NCBI RefSeq assembly: GCF_932526225.1
Contig: NC_064035.1
Span: 20,821,969 to 20,885,968, forward strand
Reading direction: 5' to 3'
Length of the DNA stretch: 64,000 nt
Source of the DNA: Nematostella vectensis
Taxonomy: Eukaryota > Cnidaria > Anthozoa > Actiniaria > Edwardsiidae
Both the position numbers and the translations under genes were made by a program. Positions within the stretch are counted from its first letter, which is position 1, and each line of letters begins with the position of its first letter. The notes beneath the pieces were generated by a model that searched no databases, was not told the DNA's origin, and worked only from the letters and a program-made list of their open reading frames with translations. This document shows, piece after piece, positions 40,827-54,808 of this stretch.

Positions 40827-43800
40827 TCAGGACTTCTCCGTGCGATTATTTTCCCTATTGAACTCTATGTTCTCTTTTGATTTTGCTTTTTCCTGCTCAA
40901 GCTGCAATAAGAACGCTGATTTCTTTTCCGGTTTTCTCTCTCCTTTGACTCGCTTCCACTTCATTCTTCTGTTCTGGAACCACACTTTGACTTGTCTTTC
41001 GGTCAGATCCAGGGACACAGCAATCTCGTACCGCCGCAGTCTCGTCAAGTAGTTATTTCGCGTGAATTCGTTTTCAAGCTCCCTGAGTTGGTGGGTCGTA
41101 AATGCTGTTCGCTCCTTGCGCTTTTTACCTTTTTGCTTGTTGCAGTCATCCAGTTCTTCAATATCTGTCGAAATGTAAGAGATGGTCATTGGAAGTAAAC
41201 ACATCTCAACGATCATTGAAATAGGTCTTGTTGAGGGCGTGCCAGTCAGTCAAGCCAACATTTAAAGTGTCCCATTTCAAAATGAGAATGAGTTTCATAG
41301 ATATTGTCCATGAATTTGTAGCCAAGCAAATACAACAAATATATGAGGGAGGGCTTTCAAGGAATGGGAAGGGTTGCCGTACAAAATGAATGTTCTAGTT
41401 ACGGACCTGATGCGGCTAGAGATTTTGAAAAAGGGCACTGAAAATAAATTATGATTAATGCACCATTAAAATAATAATTTTTTACCTACGTTTGAAAAAC
41501 AGTACGCCATAAAAAAATACGAAAAAGTAAGCAATAAAAATAATAAACTGTTAATCACTTTGGAAGTTTAAGGGATGATGATTCAAGTGCCTTTTGTTAT
41601 CACGTATTGATTGTCAAGAATTCCCAAATTGAGTGTTTAGTTTAACTCATTTACATTTTTTTGTCTAGTTCTTTCACGTTCCTCAGCCTCATCCTATAAA
41701 AGGAGCGAAGGGTGGACGATTATCCTCATCCTATACAAGGAGCGAAGGGTGGACGATTATCCTCATGCTATACAAGGAGCGAAGGGTGGACTATTATCCT
41801 CATGCTATACAAGGAGCGAAGGGTGGACGACCAGCCTATAGATAAGATCCACGCTCAAACAAAGCGACGTTCAGCAAAAATCATTATTTTACTAAGTAAT
41901 TGTACTTTATCGTATTTTTTTCGGCTCACGTTTTAGTAGATCTAATATCGTTTGTTTAAACTTTATTACAATCCTGGGATAACGGTCAGTCCAAACCATG
42001 GCTTCTTCAAGCGAGTAAATAATAAATGATACAATCATCATACCAGACTTCCATTCTAAATAATTATTTTTGAGAATGCTAGAAAGTGTCCTTTTGAAAA
42101 AATACCAAAAAGTGTCTGAGCGACATTCTTTTATATGCGACGCACGGCTAAAGCTTCGTTCTCACCCTTCCCACTTCACAGCACGGCAACCCCTGAAAGT
42201 GCAGAAGACCTCTCTACCCAAACAAAGCACGTACATAACCCCTGAAAGTGCAGAAGACCTCACTACCCAAACAAAGCACGTATACATAACCTACCCAGGC
42301 AAAGCGCTATCAAAGCACTGCTCGCTAGCAGGAAACCGGGAAAGTCCCCCCATACGAGGGGTGTTATGGCTCTTATTCTAACGCGCCTGTAGAGTTCTTG
42401 TTGTGCGTTTTCGTCTCCCATTTGAGGGGCGGTAGTGCCCCGCTACCAATGGATTTTTATCATAAACAAAAAGACACTCCTGCAGAGCGTCTAGCAATCA
42501 CGTTTTCCTACTGTTTTACTATTAGTGAAAATATACATAACCATTTCAAATTTCTCTGTAAACAGTGTAAAGGGAATGTATTTATTGAAATTGCTACAAT
42601 CACTAAATAGTGTCCAGTTTGCAGTGCTCATATGAATAACGATAGGGAATCCAAGATGGCCGACAAAACATATTCATCGCTTAATGGTAGATCCGTTGGT
42701 ATATGTTAGTACATACCGCATATTATAATATAAAAAGTAACAAAATTCGTTGAAAGGAGCTGATATTAGAATTAGGCTTTGTTACTTGAGTACAAAATTG
42801 TATCGAGTTAAGGTTTACTTAATTCATCTTGGAGAAGCAAAGCCTAAAAAGGCCAATCGAATCTTTATAGTTGTCATGGTGCGATATATTGAAAGAACCA
42901 TTAGACTTTCAACCCTTATCACCCTTTCAAACCTTATAACGGGAAACACCAAACTCCATGCGAAAAAAAGGATGCGCGACGTCAAGTTTTTTTTTCATGT
43001 CTCAAGATTGAAAATTACTTGCTGTAAATACTTGGTGAAGAGAACAGTTTCTCTGACAAAAGCGTTCCTGTTCATGATGGTATCAAAGAGTTCGTCATCT
43101 AATGACATAATAATGCGTTGTAAGACTTATGTACTAGCGCAGTTAGCTATCCTAGATCCTACGGTTCCTCCAGATTCTCAATCAGCCCTCACCATATTCA
43201 CAGCATCCCGGCCATGTTCCAGTCGGCAAACTCTAATTCGTTTTGCTGTTTAGGATTAGAGCGGCTTGAAAACAGGGATAATGTTCACGAGTTGTTTTTA
43301 ATGGAAATTTCTTTATGTGACTTTGAAAGGGGTATGTTGTCTTTAAGATTTCAATAATTTCTCTTGGATGAACATTAGCGTACTTTACTGACATGACTTC
43401 ACACCATCATGCTTTACCACAGCTACCCATAAAAATCTAGAAGAAACGGTGAAGGTCTAAAAAGAAGGCGATATGTAAAATGAAACTATTATAGTAACTT
43501 AAATCAGCGGAAGATGGATGGTGCTCTAGCCAACTCGAAGAGAGTTGAGACATAGAAACAAATAGATAGACGCAAGTCTTAATATTACTATTTCGAGAAT
43601 CCTTACTCAACCACTCCCTTTCTAAAAACATTTAATTGCAAAAAAAGGGTGGCTATCCAAGGGGTAAGAATTCAGCGAGATGCGTGAGCCCTCTAGTCTT
43701 GATAATCCCTCTGATCATCCTCATGTCCCGCGCGTTTGCGCGTCTAATCGCGGCGAATGGGGTGATGATGCGCGCGCACGTAGTTCGGTAGCTAGTGGTG

Positions 43801-45826
43801 CAAGCGTTCCCGTGCTTGGATAAGCCCCGCATATGGGATATTCATCATGCCGCCGAAATGCTATTACTTACCCGAAAAGTAGAATTTCAGATGTTAGACG
43901 TGTAATACCCGGCTATTTATAAAGTGTTTTATTCGACTTCCCGACTGGCAAAAGAATCTCACACGTTCTGACTAGGGGATTTCATGCGATAGTTAAAAGA
44001 TGTAAAAGTTTGTTGCTTTTGCAATAGGCCTTATACACAGTTTTTCATTTTTTCGTCCGTGCTTTCACTCCATAAATTCAATTTCCAAATTTTTACAATC
44101 ATATTTTAACAATAAAACTCTGTTCTGTATAGAGCACTTATATAATTTGTTTTAAGCAATTCCACATAGATATATCTTGTTAACTTGCTTGACTTTACTT
44201 ATTCTGGTATCTTGTAAAACAAAAAACCCAAGCAGACAATATTCCAAGAAATCAGCTATACAGTTGCTATGCAGCTATGCAATCTTTGTATGCAGTACAA
44301 ATTAGATTTCTTAATCAAAACTATTCACGTCTTTTCTATTAGATTCCGAAAACACCCTTCCTAAGTCAACTGTTCTTTTTCAGCATCCATGACTCTTCGA
44401 GTGACGCTGTCAAGCATTCTCCCATGATTTCCTCTTAGAGATTCGTAGCGCACCAGACGTGTACGCGCTTTTTCGATTTTCCGATCTTATCAGATCTTTG
44501 CTTGGAAAAGCAATTATTTTCTCGATGAGATTTTGATGACGAAATTATGTTTTCAAAGTCAACAAGAAGAATGTAAGTTCCGAACACCCAAGTCTAGAAA
44601 CTTTGAAGTTTCTTTGCCAAAAATACCTTTTTTGATCAACTTTGACGTTTTTCATATCCAAACAGTTGTACACACATTTTAAAGCTATTTTCATGGATTT
44701 TCAATAATGCTTGGCGCCATTACTCTACATTCAATTCAGAGCTTTTTTTAATTCAGAGTTTTCACGATTGAATTAAAAGAAAAAAACTAATCTGAGGAAA
44801 CTTTTTTGTGTGTTGCCATGTTTTAACAAAATCAATTTTTTACCAGACTTTTTGTTTTTTTACAGTTTTTACCAAACTTTTTGTATTTTGAGAAACCGTT
44901 GTTTGGATATTATGCTAAGTTGAAAAGCTTTAGCGTTAGTTTTTTGAATAAGTTTAGCATACCACATCCAAAGTATGCTTGTCTCTGAACTAATACTAAT
45001 GAATATTTTCGAAGTGTTGAAGGTTTACCCACGTTAGTTTTCTGGTTCTATTTCTCTAAACTGACTTTCTTGTTCTCAGGTTTGTGTGGTTTGTACGTAT
45101 AAGAAAGAAAGAAAACTCGAAAACCCGAAAAAACCTTAGCTCTCTACCTTTGTCTACCTTTTTCGATTGATTTGAACTTTAGTGTCTGATGAGGCAATGT
45201 CCTGATATATTAGACTGGTGACGAAAACCTCTTGGTTCAGAATTTCATTTCCAGTATTTGGTCAAACCATTAGCTGTCAAACCCCAAATACATGCGTAAT
45301 TCCGAGTTAAACGCTAAATAATGACAACCTAGACGCTATCAAGCCATTACCTAAATATCTACCCTCATTTTCGCCGATGTGTAAATACTCGCAATAGACT
45401 AAACCGATTTAAGAACATAAGAACTTTTTTTTTACCTTCTTCATAATTTTCAGCTAACTTTTCTGCGATAGGCTGGCTGTCAATGTCGGGGGAGCGGGTC
45501 TCTGTTTCAGGCTCGTTAGCAGGAAGCTGGATACAGGCTCTTGGCGTCTGGTGGTGTGTCACCGAAGGAACATATTCTTGTTTTGTAGGTACTTCAAGAA
45601 TATTGTGCGGTGGTGCGCGCGGCTCCGGGCTGCTATACGGATGAGGCGGAGAGATGTGGTTATACGAAGACTGGGGAAATGCGTTAAAACCATATCGGCT
45701 CGGTGAGTTGTATATATATGCCGGTCTGTAATGGTGAGGTGGCTGTCTCTGTGCGCCTACTTGATAAGGACCGGTCGTGTATTGGTTATAGCCCTGGCTT
45801 GAATATCCGTATCCTCTGGAATACAT
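40827..45826 (-). CDS. Mox: Mox (Meox-family) homeobox protein, gene 1 of 4, 242 aa
   Basis: Homeodomain transcription factor, acting in the nucleus by binding AT-rich sites. Exon 1 is 45436-45826 (ATG at 45824-45826) and exon 2 is 40827-41164, joined in phase 1 (donor GTAAAA, acceptor TTTCGACAG). The N-terminal 130 residues are rich in Tyr, Pro, His and Gln ([16 protein letters not shown]...) with no YPWM hexapeptide. The homeodomain spans about residues 145-204. It carries [18 protein letters not shown] and the third helix [17 protein letters not shown], with Gln at position 50; RLRRYEIAV and KWKRVKG are diagnostic of Mox/Meox against Hox. A charged tail rich in Lys/Glu follows, ending NRTEKS. 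TATAAA lies 69-75 bp upstream of the ATG. Its neighbour 2.2 kb upstream is the next Mox gene in the same direction. Which published Mox letter it bears I cannot tell. Confidence 0.93.
41692..41832. repeat. 37-bp tandem repeat, four copies, in the Mox gene 1 intron
   Basis: CCTCATGCTATACAAGGAGC followed by GAAGGGTGGACGATTAT, four nearly identical copies. Confidence 0.92.
42185..42290. repeat. Two-copy duplication of about 50 bp
   Basis: ACCCCTGAAAGTGCAGAAGA followed by CCTC(T/A)CTACCCAAACAAAGCACGTA, in tandem. Confidence 0.85.
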
Positions 45827-45894
45827 GGCTGTCTTGTCAGTAACGCGCGCGCGAGTTTTTTTGACGTCCCATGTGTTGCAAGTGACTTTTTTCT

Positions 45895-45901
45895 GTTTAT
45901 A
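45895..45901 (-). promoter_or_regulatory. TATA box of Mox gene 1
   Basis: TATAAAC on the minus strand, 69-75 bp before the ATG at 45826; spacing leaves about 40 bp for a 5' leader. Confidence 0.6.
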
Positions 45902-48055
45902 ACCGCGTCATGTGGTGTAATGGATACAGGCCAGAAGCCGCATGTGTTAGTATTAAACTGCGACCATTCCAATACTCGCGACAGTTAAGCGAATTTCCAA
46001 AGATCTCCTTTCTCGACGGAACGGCGGTTCGTTCCGCGTCAAGCCACAAAACAAAGGGAATTGTCCAATCCTCAACACCATGAGTCTGGCCCTTGTAGCC
46101 TAACGTAGCAGAAAGATTTATGGAATTGCAATTGGATGTTAGCACACGAAAAACAAATATCGCCTGTAACCCACAGTTTGGTGATAAACACAGGCTTTGA
46201 GGTTGCCGCAGCGCCTCAGATGCTAAACAAATTAGTTGGTTCCTTCCTATTGCTGATGCGTCTAGCGAGCTCTTGCTCTTCTCCCAGAATATCGTGGACT
46301 CGCATGCAGGAATCGGAGCGTTCCTTATAGCGTTTTTCACACAGATATAAACCATCGAGCGTTCCAAAAACATGGCCCTCTTTCGCCGAAGTTTTAAGAG
46401 CATCATGGTCTGTTATTTTTGTCAATACAAATGCGGGACGGGCCTGCTCCGGGATACAAGGTGTATGATAATGGGAACTTTATAGTGTACTAGAGGCAAT
46501 TTCCTCGTCAAGACAGCGACATTACACATATGATTAAAAGGACGTTATAAAAGACAAGTAATTCTCCATTTATTTGTTATTATTCCACTACCGACGTAGA
46601 CGGCCATGCTTTTGTGATAACTGATTATCTGTCTGTAGTTTTATTCGCTGACAAGGACGCGCTAAACCGTATGGCTTAGCAGTTTGATTGCGAATTTCCT
46701 GAAAATCGTAGCGCTTTTTGTTCATTTATGAGGGTTTTTTCACGCGATATCGTGAGGCTAGTCAATGCGCTCTGAGAGGCTTGTTTGTTTAGCTTGGCAA
46801 TAAAAGCAAATATTGAGCAAACCCATTCGACGAATCGTTGTTTGTATTGCGGGCTATTGTCGCTCCCTCGCTGACAAGCAGGCGCAAGCATGCGGGGGCC
46901 TCTTTCGTAGAATCAGATCCTCGGGATGGGCGTGGCCAGGAAGATATGGCTGTCGCTTTTTCTCAGCAGTTGTTAAATCTTGATAACTTTGATAATGCTA
47001 TAAAATGGTTATTGTTTTATTAACATCGAGCTAACGCTGCAGGAAAATTCCCCTAAGTCTTGTTGCTATTGCGTCTGAATTATGAAAACCAGTATAACAG
47101 CAATATATGTCTGATCTCTGCCTTAACGTGTACTAAAACCACTTTGCGCCGGAATTCCACTACCATTTAAGTATCTTTGAATTTTTGGGATAATACTTTT
47201 GGCTTTTGTATCATTTTTTTTTTGTAATTTTCACCGGTCATGAACTAGTTTTCTAACTTAAAAACCGAAATACTTGATTGCATTGTGAGCGAGTTGGAGG
47301 TCATGTATGCGGAGTTCCTGTTTTTCAAAAAAGAACAGTGATCAAACTTGCAATGTCCTCAATGTTTATAACGGCATTTTTTTTTTTGCTCTCTGTGTGT
47401 GATAAATCACATCTTTTCTCTACATTTTCCTCCATCTCATTTCACATATGCGTGGAATGGCAGCCGAATAACGCTCTTAGTAGATTGTTACATTTCTCGT
47501 TTCCGCTATGACAGTTGAGGGTTTATAAAGCCTAGTCCGTGTCTATCGATTCTAGAATAATGCCTGTTTTTATAGTCAGATGTTAAGGTTGAAATAACTG
47601 ACATTTGACGGTGCACTTTATTGTTTCTCTAATCTTTATATTTACAATGGAAATAAAATATCCTTAGAATACGATAAAGAGGATAAAATTTTTGTCCTAA
47701 GACAGTTATGAGCTACGGAGTCATTCTAGAAAGGATAGCTACACTTGAGGGTGAAGTGACTGAACGGCGCTCTGGCGCGCTCTCCTAACAACAATCCATT
47801 CTGAAAAACCTGTTTCAGGCAATGACTGTTTTGTCAAGCAGTCATTCTCGCTGTTAAGAGCATAGAAGAGCTAGGTTCTCGTCCAGTAATTAAGACTTTT
47901 TTGCAAGTACGTTTGAACTCCCTGGTTTGTACAACAAAAATATCAGTCAGTACTTTGCTTTATGCATTAAGTAGTCGTATGTGTTCATTGGCACGAACGT
48001 GTTTTTATAATCAAGGTTCTATGTACATGTATAGATAAATAAGAGATTGTTTTCT
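45902..48055. other. Spacer between Mox genes 1 and 2
   Basis: No confirmed gene. A 169-codon minus-strand frame (45897-46406) overlaps the Mox gene 1 TATA box. TATAAAG at about 46482-46488 (minus) lies about 80 bp before its ATG, so an unannotated transcript is possible, but the protein resembles nothing known to me. The 3' untranslated region of Mox gene 2 probably occupies the right end. Confidence 0.45.
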
Positions 48056-51000
48056 TCAGCTAAGAGTGAGCAAGTCCTCCTCATCTGCTTCTTCGTTTTC
48101 CGCATTACTCGCAGGGCGCTTTTCAGGTTTCTTTCCTCCTTTGACTCGCTTCCACTTCATTCTTCTGTTCTGGAACCACACTTTAACTTGTCTTTCCGTC
48201 AGATCCAGGGACACGGCAATCTCGTACCGCCGCAGCCTCGTCAAGTAGTTATTTCGTATGAATTCATTCTCGAGTTCTTGGAGTTGGTGTTTTGAGAACG
48301 CGGTGCGCTCCTTTCTCTTTCGCGTCGTTTTGCCGCCATCGCCATCGTCTGACGGAGATTGTGAGCCTGTGAGACAGATTAGAGAATTTCAAGCTCAAAA
48401 CAATTAATCGGCCTCTTTAATCACAAAGGGAAAGATAGAAAGTGCAGTATCCACCAATAGCAATTGAGGCGGCACGTATACCCAGCGAATAAGCGCGAAT
48501 GGGGGGCTCTGATCTAAACCGCGGCAATTTTCCCTCCCCGAGAGCACAAATTTAACATTCTATCAATAAAGGTTTCGCTCTTCACAACCCTTTTCTTTAA
48601 TGTCTAACTTTACGTTCCACTACACTATGATAAACTCTTGTGAGACACGAATTGTTGACACATTTGACAGAGAAAGTAAAAGTCCTGGCGAATATAAGAA
48701 GTGATACTACGATTGAAGTGTCCAAGTTAGATGGTCGATGGTATGCGAAATAGTAGTCTAACAGCGTTATGCTATCCAAATCCAATGTGATTATTAAAAC
48801 TAGGTTTTATAAGTTATTCAAAGAATAAGTTAGCGAGTGTATGGTTTGAGCTGCGGGGTTTTAAGAGGCGTGAAAAGGTTTATAGGTGTGCGCTGCTTGT
48901 TCTTTTGTTGGTACCACAAAGTTCCGAAAGATAACATAATTACCTACCGAAAAAAACCATCATCTTTTCAGGAAATGCAATTACATATTCCGCTGGACTT
49001 ATTTAAACAAATATTTCTTATACTGCAAAAACTACATAATTAAGCCTTGAAAAATTTTAAAGCCTCGCTAGAACTTTATCTAAAGGCTTAGTTCATATAA
49101 AAAAGTTTCAAGCGATGTCTGAGTATTGCTCAATTATTGATCGCACGTAAGGAATGCTCCGTTTGAAGTTTTGCCGCACTGCAAACCACAAGCCGCGCAC
49201 GTCTTCAATCTGGGCTTATAAATACTAGTAAGTAACGCTTCGCCGCGGCGAGCCGTGCAGCGAGCGGTATATGCCCGACATCTGTAGCGCGAATGGTCAA
49301 AATACTGTAATACTCACTCTATGCGAGTGCGTAAAATTTGTGTCGGTTCTCTATACCTATTTGAGTTTCTAAATGGATGGCGAAAGGTGTATTATATACG
49401 ATCGATTAGCGTGTTCAAGTCGAAGCGTTGAAGCGCGCTCTTGTGGTTGACGGTTGGCATTCATTCGGCAGGTGTGCGGACCTCAAGCAAACCCTCGATA
49501 ACTACGAAACTCTTTCTTTTCGCCGATTTACAGCTATCTGTTACTGATACGACCTTCATGAATAAATCCATTCTTTGTCTTTTTACAAGCCTATTGAGCG
49601 AGATCTGCAGCGGATAGCGAGTACCGTGAGACTTGATGTAGACAACAGACCAAGGGTCTCTTATTAAATTTATATTAAATTGATAAAAATGCCTATACAA
49701 TTTAATGGCATGAGTACCTTGACTATATACAGCATTTAAAGTCATTTAATAACTTTAGATAGAGTGGAAAAGACGGTATATGACGGCATGAACTTAATTT
49801 TAATTCCTCAATCAAGTAGTTTTACCGTTGTCCTTTTAAGAGAGTACAGTAGGGTAAGTCTTTCTCGTTTTATAAAGACGATTTTTCTTACGACGCTTTA
49901 AAAAATATGTGGATCCTGTTTTCCTTAAAGCATAACACGCCATATTCATTTGAGGCAGAACCAGCTTGATTAGAAAAAACGTAGCTTAGGTTCTCAATGC
50001 AAAGACCGAAAACGAAGCGTACTCTGAGGGCCATAAGAATCTTTTTTATTTACAATAAAGAGATTATATGGTTTGTTGAGCATTGCGACAAGCAGGCTTA
50101 CTATTTTAATGATTTAATGCGCTTTTATTGTACTTAACACTGTACACACGCCATAATTAGCGCATTTCGCGAAAGACAACACAAGAATATTAAGAATCGA
50201 AAAAAGGGCACTTAACGTTTATGGAACTTTTAAATAATGGTAGCCTTGATTAAACAGAAAAATCACATTGGAGCTCCCAACATGTGTTTATATTTCCACT
50301 GGCGAATAGTCACAATTTAGTCTAAACCACAGGTCTGGAGCCAGGGTATTTTGCATTCAAAACTTGTTCGTAAAATGAGTTTGCGGAAGGAGGACTACAA
50401 AGTGCGTTTTGCTTCAGACTTGAGTTGGCGCTATGATTTGGATATCTTATCCCGGTAATAAAATGGCTAATGGAAAGACATCTGACGCTCCTAACGGACA
50501 ACACATAACCAACGGTGCACGGCGACCAAGATAACATCGGTTTGGGTTAACTCAAATTAACACAAAGGAAACTGCTAAATGGACCATTGTGTAGCTGCTT
50601 CCATGCTTTATCTTTGACACTCCAAAAACAAGTCCAGCTTTTAGAGGTACTTTGATATGCACTTTTCTACGAAAAAATATGACTTTATGACGTTGATAGC
50701 GTGCAGAATTTAGTAATTTTTAGACATAAGCGGAATGATCCCATCAATTTTGAGCTTTCAGTACACATTATGCACACTGAGTATATTTTAGACGTAGTAA
50801 AACAAAGTGTCATTTTCTGGGGTACTAGTCGATGTATAATATTGATTGATCGTGTTGTCTTATTCGTCACGACAACAAACACTTTACCACCATCGCTTTT
50901 TTTCTCACAGAAGCCTTTACATCGGAAGCAACAGACCATTTAAAGGTATGAGAAAGCTTGCAAAGAATTATACTTCTAATATTGCGGAAACTCCTCTTTC

Positions 51001-51702
51001 TTTACAGTAACATATCAAGGCTAGGCGCAGACTTACAGGAATACTTCCCCTATGTTGTGTTAAACATGACGCAACTCTATAAGGTATTGGTTAAAATCAG
51101 TTTGTTCTCGGTTGAGATTCGCGCGTTGCACACTTCTTAGTGCGCAATAAAACCTTGACAATCATGTCACTAAGCATCAATGTGAGTGACTGTCGTGTTT
51201 TCAAACCTCTTCAATAAGTCACTAGTCTGAAGAGCGATACAACTCAATCTAACCCTCCAGACGCTCGTTAACACAGCCATCATAATACAATACTAAGCAG
51301 AAAGAGTCAAGCGACTTGTTTCCTACCTTCGTCTGACGGGTAAGCTTCGTTAAAGAAGCCATCACAGGCGGTTGGCGCGGGAGCACAAGGTTGCTGAATC
51401 GGTAGTGCGTCTGTTAGGTCTTGCGTAGGGTAGAATGCCTGCTCTCCGTAAGGTCCGCTCGGCTGCACAGGGCTGTAGAAGCCACGTGTCGGATCATTGG
51501 GATGCGAGAGCGGTGGAGGATACGTGTTGTACTCGGTGCCATTGTACTGCGAGGCTGCAGTAGTTGTTGGAGGGTTGTGATGAAGTGGAGGAACCGTGGA
51601 ATATAAGCCCGCCGGTTGATATCCATACGGGTTCACTACGGGATGTACGGGGTAAGAACAGGAGTTGTTGTCGAATCCGTACTGTACGGGAGCGGAATAC
51701 AT
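48056..51702 (-). CDS. Mox: Mox (Meox-family) homeobox protein, gene 2 of 4, 228 aa
   Basis: Exon 1 is 51327-51702 (ATG at 51702) and exon 2 is 48056-48366, joined in phase 1 (donor GTAGGA, acceptor GTCTCACAG, giving Gly at the join). Stop TGA at 48056-48058. The N-terminal 125 residues are rich in Tyr, Pro, Ser and Asn ([15 protein letters not shown]...), contain the word PPLSHP that is also in gene 3, and end YPSDEG just before the intron. The homeodomain is about residues 142-201, with Gln50 and the Mox-type KWKRVKGG end. The tail is short and acidic (about 25 residues, ending EEDLLTLS). Intron length is 3.0 kb. It lies in the same direction as its neighbours, as expected for tandem duplicates. 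A TATA-like TTTATATTG lies about 50 bp upstream on the minus strand. Confidence 0.93.
48367..51326. other. Intron of Mox gene 2 (3.0 kb)
   Basis: AT-rich with no repeat arrays and no supported frame. Candidate place for cis-regulatory sites, none identified. Confidence 0.5.
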
Positions 51703-54155
51703 AGCGTCAGTATTCGCAGTGGTTATTTGCGATTTTGCGCGCTGCTTTCAATATAAACACATTGGTCCCTGATATTCGCCGACTCACACACTGGGGATCG
51801 GGGCTGGTTTGGCAAATTTGATCCGAAATCGATACATACCACAAACGCACCGCACTGTCAATCGCGCGACGGAAACAGCGCTGTCACAAGCCGGTCACTA
51901 CTGTGTGAATATGGCCCGGGCTGGTCTCTCAATCGTATCGATTTATCAGTATTATATGTACTTTTGAGTAAAAGTTTTAGAAAGCCCTTGCCAATGTAGC
52001 TAGGATAAGGTGGTTTTATGTCCAGGCGGGTTTATACTGTTGATTGCTTGATGTGCAATTTTGCTCGCGTTATCACACCGTCATGACGGTCGTTACCTTT
52101 GTGCTCTCGCCGCCGCTAGCTCTTGCGGCCGCCCTACTGATCCCATCACAGATTATTCTCTATCTTAGGAATAATAGAGCCCTCAACTGTACCAAAAAAC
52201 TCCCCTTACTTTTCTCGCTCTTTCCAGTGTCTTAAAACGCAGCGAGTGTCTAGGAAATCCTCTCTTCGAATTTCAAAGACAAAGCGAGTGTTAATTTTCA
52301 CGCTGTACACTTCCTAGTGGGTGTGAACGAGTAGGAAAGGGTGTTGGTTAACAAAGGCAATGCACCGACAGTCTCTTCGCTCGGGGATTTTCTGCCTTTG
52401 AATAATTCCTTGTGAAAATCTAGAACAGATGTGAATTTTTGGGTAATCCATCAAGTTTTGACCACTAGTGTATAAAGGTGCTATTGCAGCTTATTGTTAA
52501 ACGTTTTCTCACGTAAATCAAGTTAAGGTCCTACACTGATGTTGAACCATAATTGCTCGAGATAATATAAATATACCCTAATCGTTTGACTTGTTATAAT
52601 GCACTGGTAGATGATCTAAGATAGAGCAAGTTCTAGGTTTATCACCCTCGAGTTCTATCGGGTTATTCATTTGACTCTCACCATTACGTCGCTGGTTGGA
52701 AGATGTTCGAGGTTCTTGCGAGTCACAGGAAGCTTAGAAAAAGCAAGGAAGTGCAGTTCCTTAAGATATACAGTCCACCTGTTTATGGCAGGTAGATAAC
52801 ATTACTATTCAATAAGTATTTACCTCGTGCCGCAAGAGTCCGTTGGTGTAGGGGATAAGCTTGGATCAAGCCCTATGATACCCTAAGTAACGATCGAGGC
52901 ACGAGCGCGTTCATCACAACTCATCGCCGCAGAATGCGAGTCCGTTCTCACGCAAAGAGAATCTGCTGTGATTATCCCTGGAAACGCGTCTCCTATGACA
53001 CAAAGCCATTTATGAAGCTCCCTAAGGGCCGGAACGCTCTTGTCATGTTGCATATCAGCATTTAGTCCTCGACTTTTTTAGCATTCGCCACTTCTAGCCT
53101 GCGCTCGTGGTCTGTGCAATTTGGAGTGAACTGAGGCTTCGTGGAAATCTGTAGTTATACCCATAGCTGACCCCAAGTGATTTGATAGCGCGGGGGTTTC
53201 GTTTTCACTTGTTTGTCAGTAAGCCTATGAAGTCAAGAAGCCGACATTTAAACAGTTTGACCTCTGCTCCGTTGATGATGCATAGACCAGCGGAGACTGA
53301 ACTTCGCCTGGTGCGACAATCGGAGATGAGTACAGCTCCTCGCTGCGCTGCTGAAAAAATTACTAAAAAGTGAACATAGCGATCACGCCGTGCTATATAC
53401 CCCTGTGTTTACCTCATTTAGCGTAATATTTACCCCCTTGGTTCGGCGAGATGTCGTTAGGAGAGTACCGACACAGGCGCACCGATGGACCACTTGCCGT
53501 ATTCTCCTGCGGTGTTGCTATTTACGTGATTCAAACGTTGCAAATAGTTAGGCGCTATCGTTTCTAACGCGGTGGAATTCGGCACCTCACTAGCATACTA
53601 ACTTGAAGACTCTGTTGTGAAATAGTAACTAGAAACTACTCGGACCAACTGACGAGCGTGGGATAGGCAAGACAGGAATAGGAGTACGTCATATTGCGCG
53701 AAAACAAGGCCAGATTTCTCATGTAACATGAGTACGTCAATGGCGAAATAACCTCAGCAGCTTTGTCGTTTTAACCTGTTAACCAAGAAGACGAATAGCG
53801 TTATCCATGCACCCTGTATGACGAAGTCAAAGGTGCAACTTATTTCCAGATAATCAGGCTCTAAATATTTTTATGTACTTAATATTCATACTACATTGGA
53901 CGTACCCGTATTCAGTATACGGTTAGGAAAGAAAAGGAAAGGAAATTGGGCCGACTTTATCCAGAATTGCGGCCATAAGCTGAATTACTCTTTGTGATGA
54001 TTTCCATTTCGCGGGGTCTTATTCAGACTGTTATATAGTTCTACTTCTCAAGCAAAGCGAGAAAATCCATCAATATTACAGGATTAATAAAGCCGCAAAT
54101 TAGCCTCAAAGCTTTAATACAACAAACAATAATCGGCCTCGTGGTTGCGTTTACA

Positions 54156-54170
54156 GGGGGGGGGGGGGGG
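54156..54170. repeat. Poly-G tract (15 bases)
   Basis: Uninterrupted G run. Confidence 0.9.
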
Positions 54171-54808
54171 TCAGGGATGTATAATCCTTGTTAATTAATA
54201 GGGTTTAATTTGAATTTCCCTTCTTATCGAAGGGATCCCGCGTTTTCTTTTCAGGCATGCGCCAATGCCTTTCACCGCTTGCCACCTAGATCAAGACAAA
54301 TGGCTCAAAGACATAAGTGCGATTCCCGCGATAACTTGCATATCATATGGGTCACGTGACATGGCGTGCAGATGACAAACCCTCTTTTTATTGTTTACAT
54401 TGAAAAGGTTTATCCTTTTGCAAGAAAATAGCCACATTCAGTTAAATTCTGATACTGACCGATAAATACTGACCGAGGCCGAAGGAAGATTTTCCAACTT
54501 TGTTTACCTTACGGGCGTATGGTTGCACGAGGCGAGGTTTCGCACTGACGTCGATGTTCGTGAAGATTTTGTTCGCTCATGATCATTCAATAAAACCCAT
54601 TTTGTATTTCCGCACAACGCTTTTAATCCTCCAGAAATACAGAACCTCCAAAGAAGGTTTGAGTTTTGACCAACTCAACTCTAATTGATCGTTAAAATGT
54701 CTTTTTTTATCCTTAAATCCTCCACAGAAGATAAGATATATTCAATAAAGAACTTCTCTTGAATGTGGATACGTTAAGCTGGTTATGCAGGTAAATTCCT
54801 AGAGTGAT

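Larger units (their letters stand above)
41165..45435. other. Intron of Mox gene 1 (4.3 kb) with two small repeats
   Basis: Holds a 37-bp tandem repeat (41692-41832) and a 50-bp duplication (42185-42290). Otherwise AT-rich. The frame at 42750-43253 begins with a non-ATG codon and matches nothing I know. The intron may contain cis-regulatory DNA, but I cannot point to a specific element. Confidence 0.5.

Noticed and set aside
40827-41164. Homeobox exons read as Hox genes
   Set aside because: The homeodomains carry the Mox/Meox signature RLRRYEIAV and KWKRVKG, and no YPWM hexapeptide precedes them.
42750-43253. 167-codon plus-strand frame in the Mox gene 1 intron
   Set aside because: Begins at a non-ATG codon and resembles no protein family; no splice evidence.
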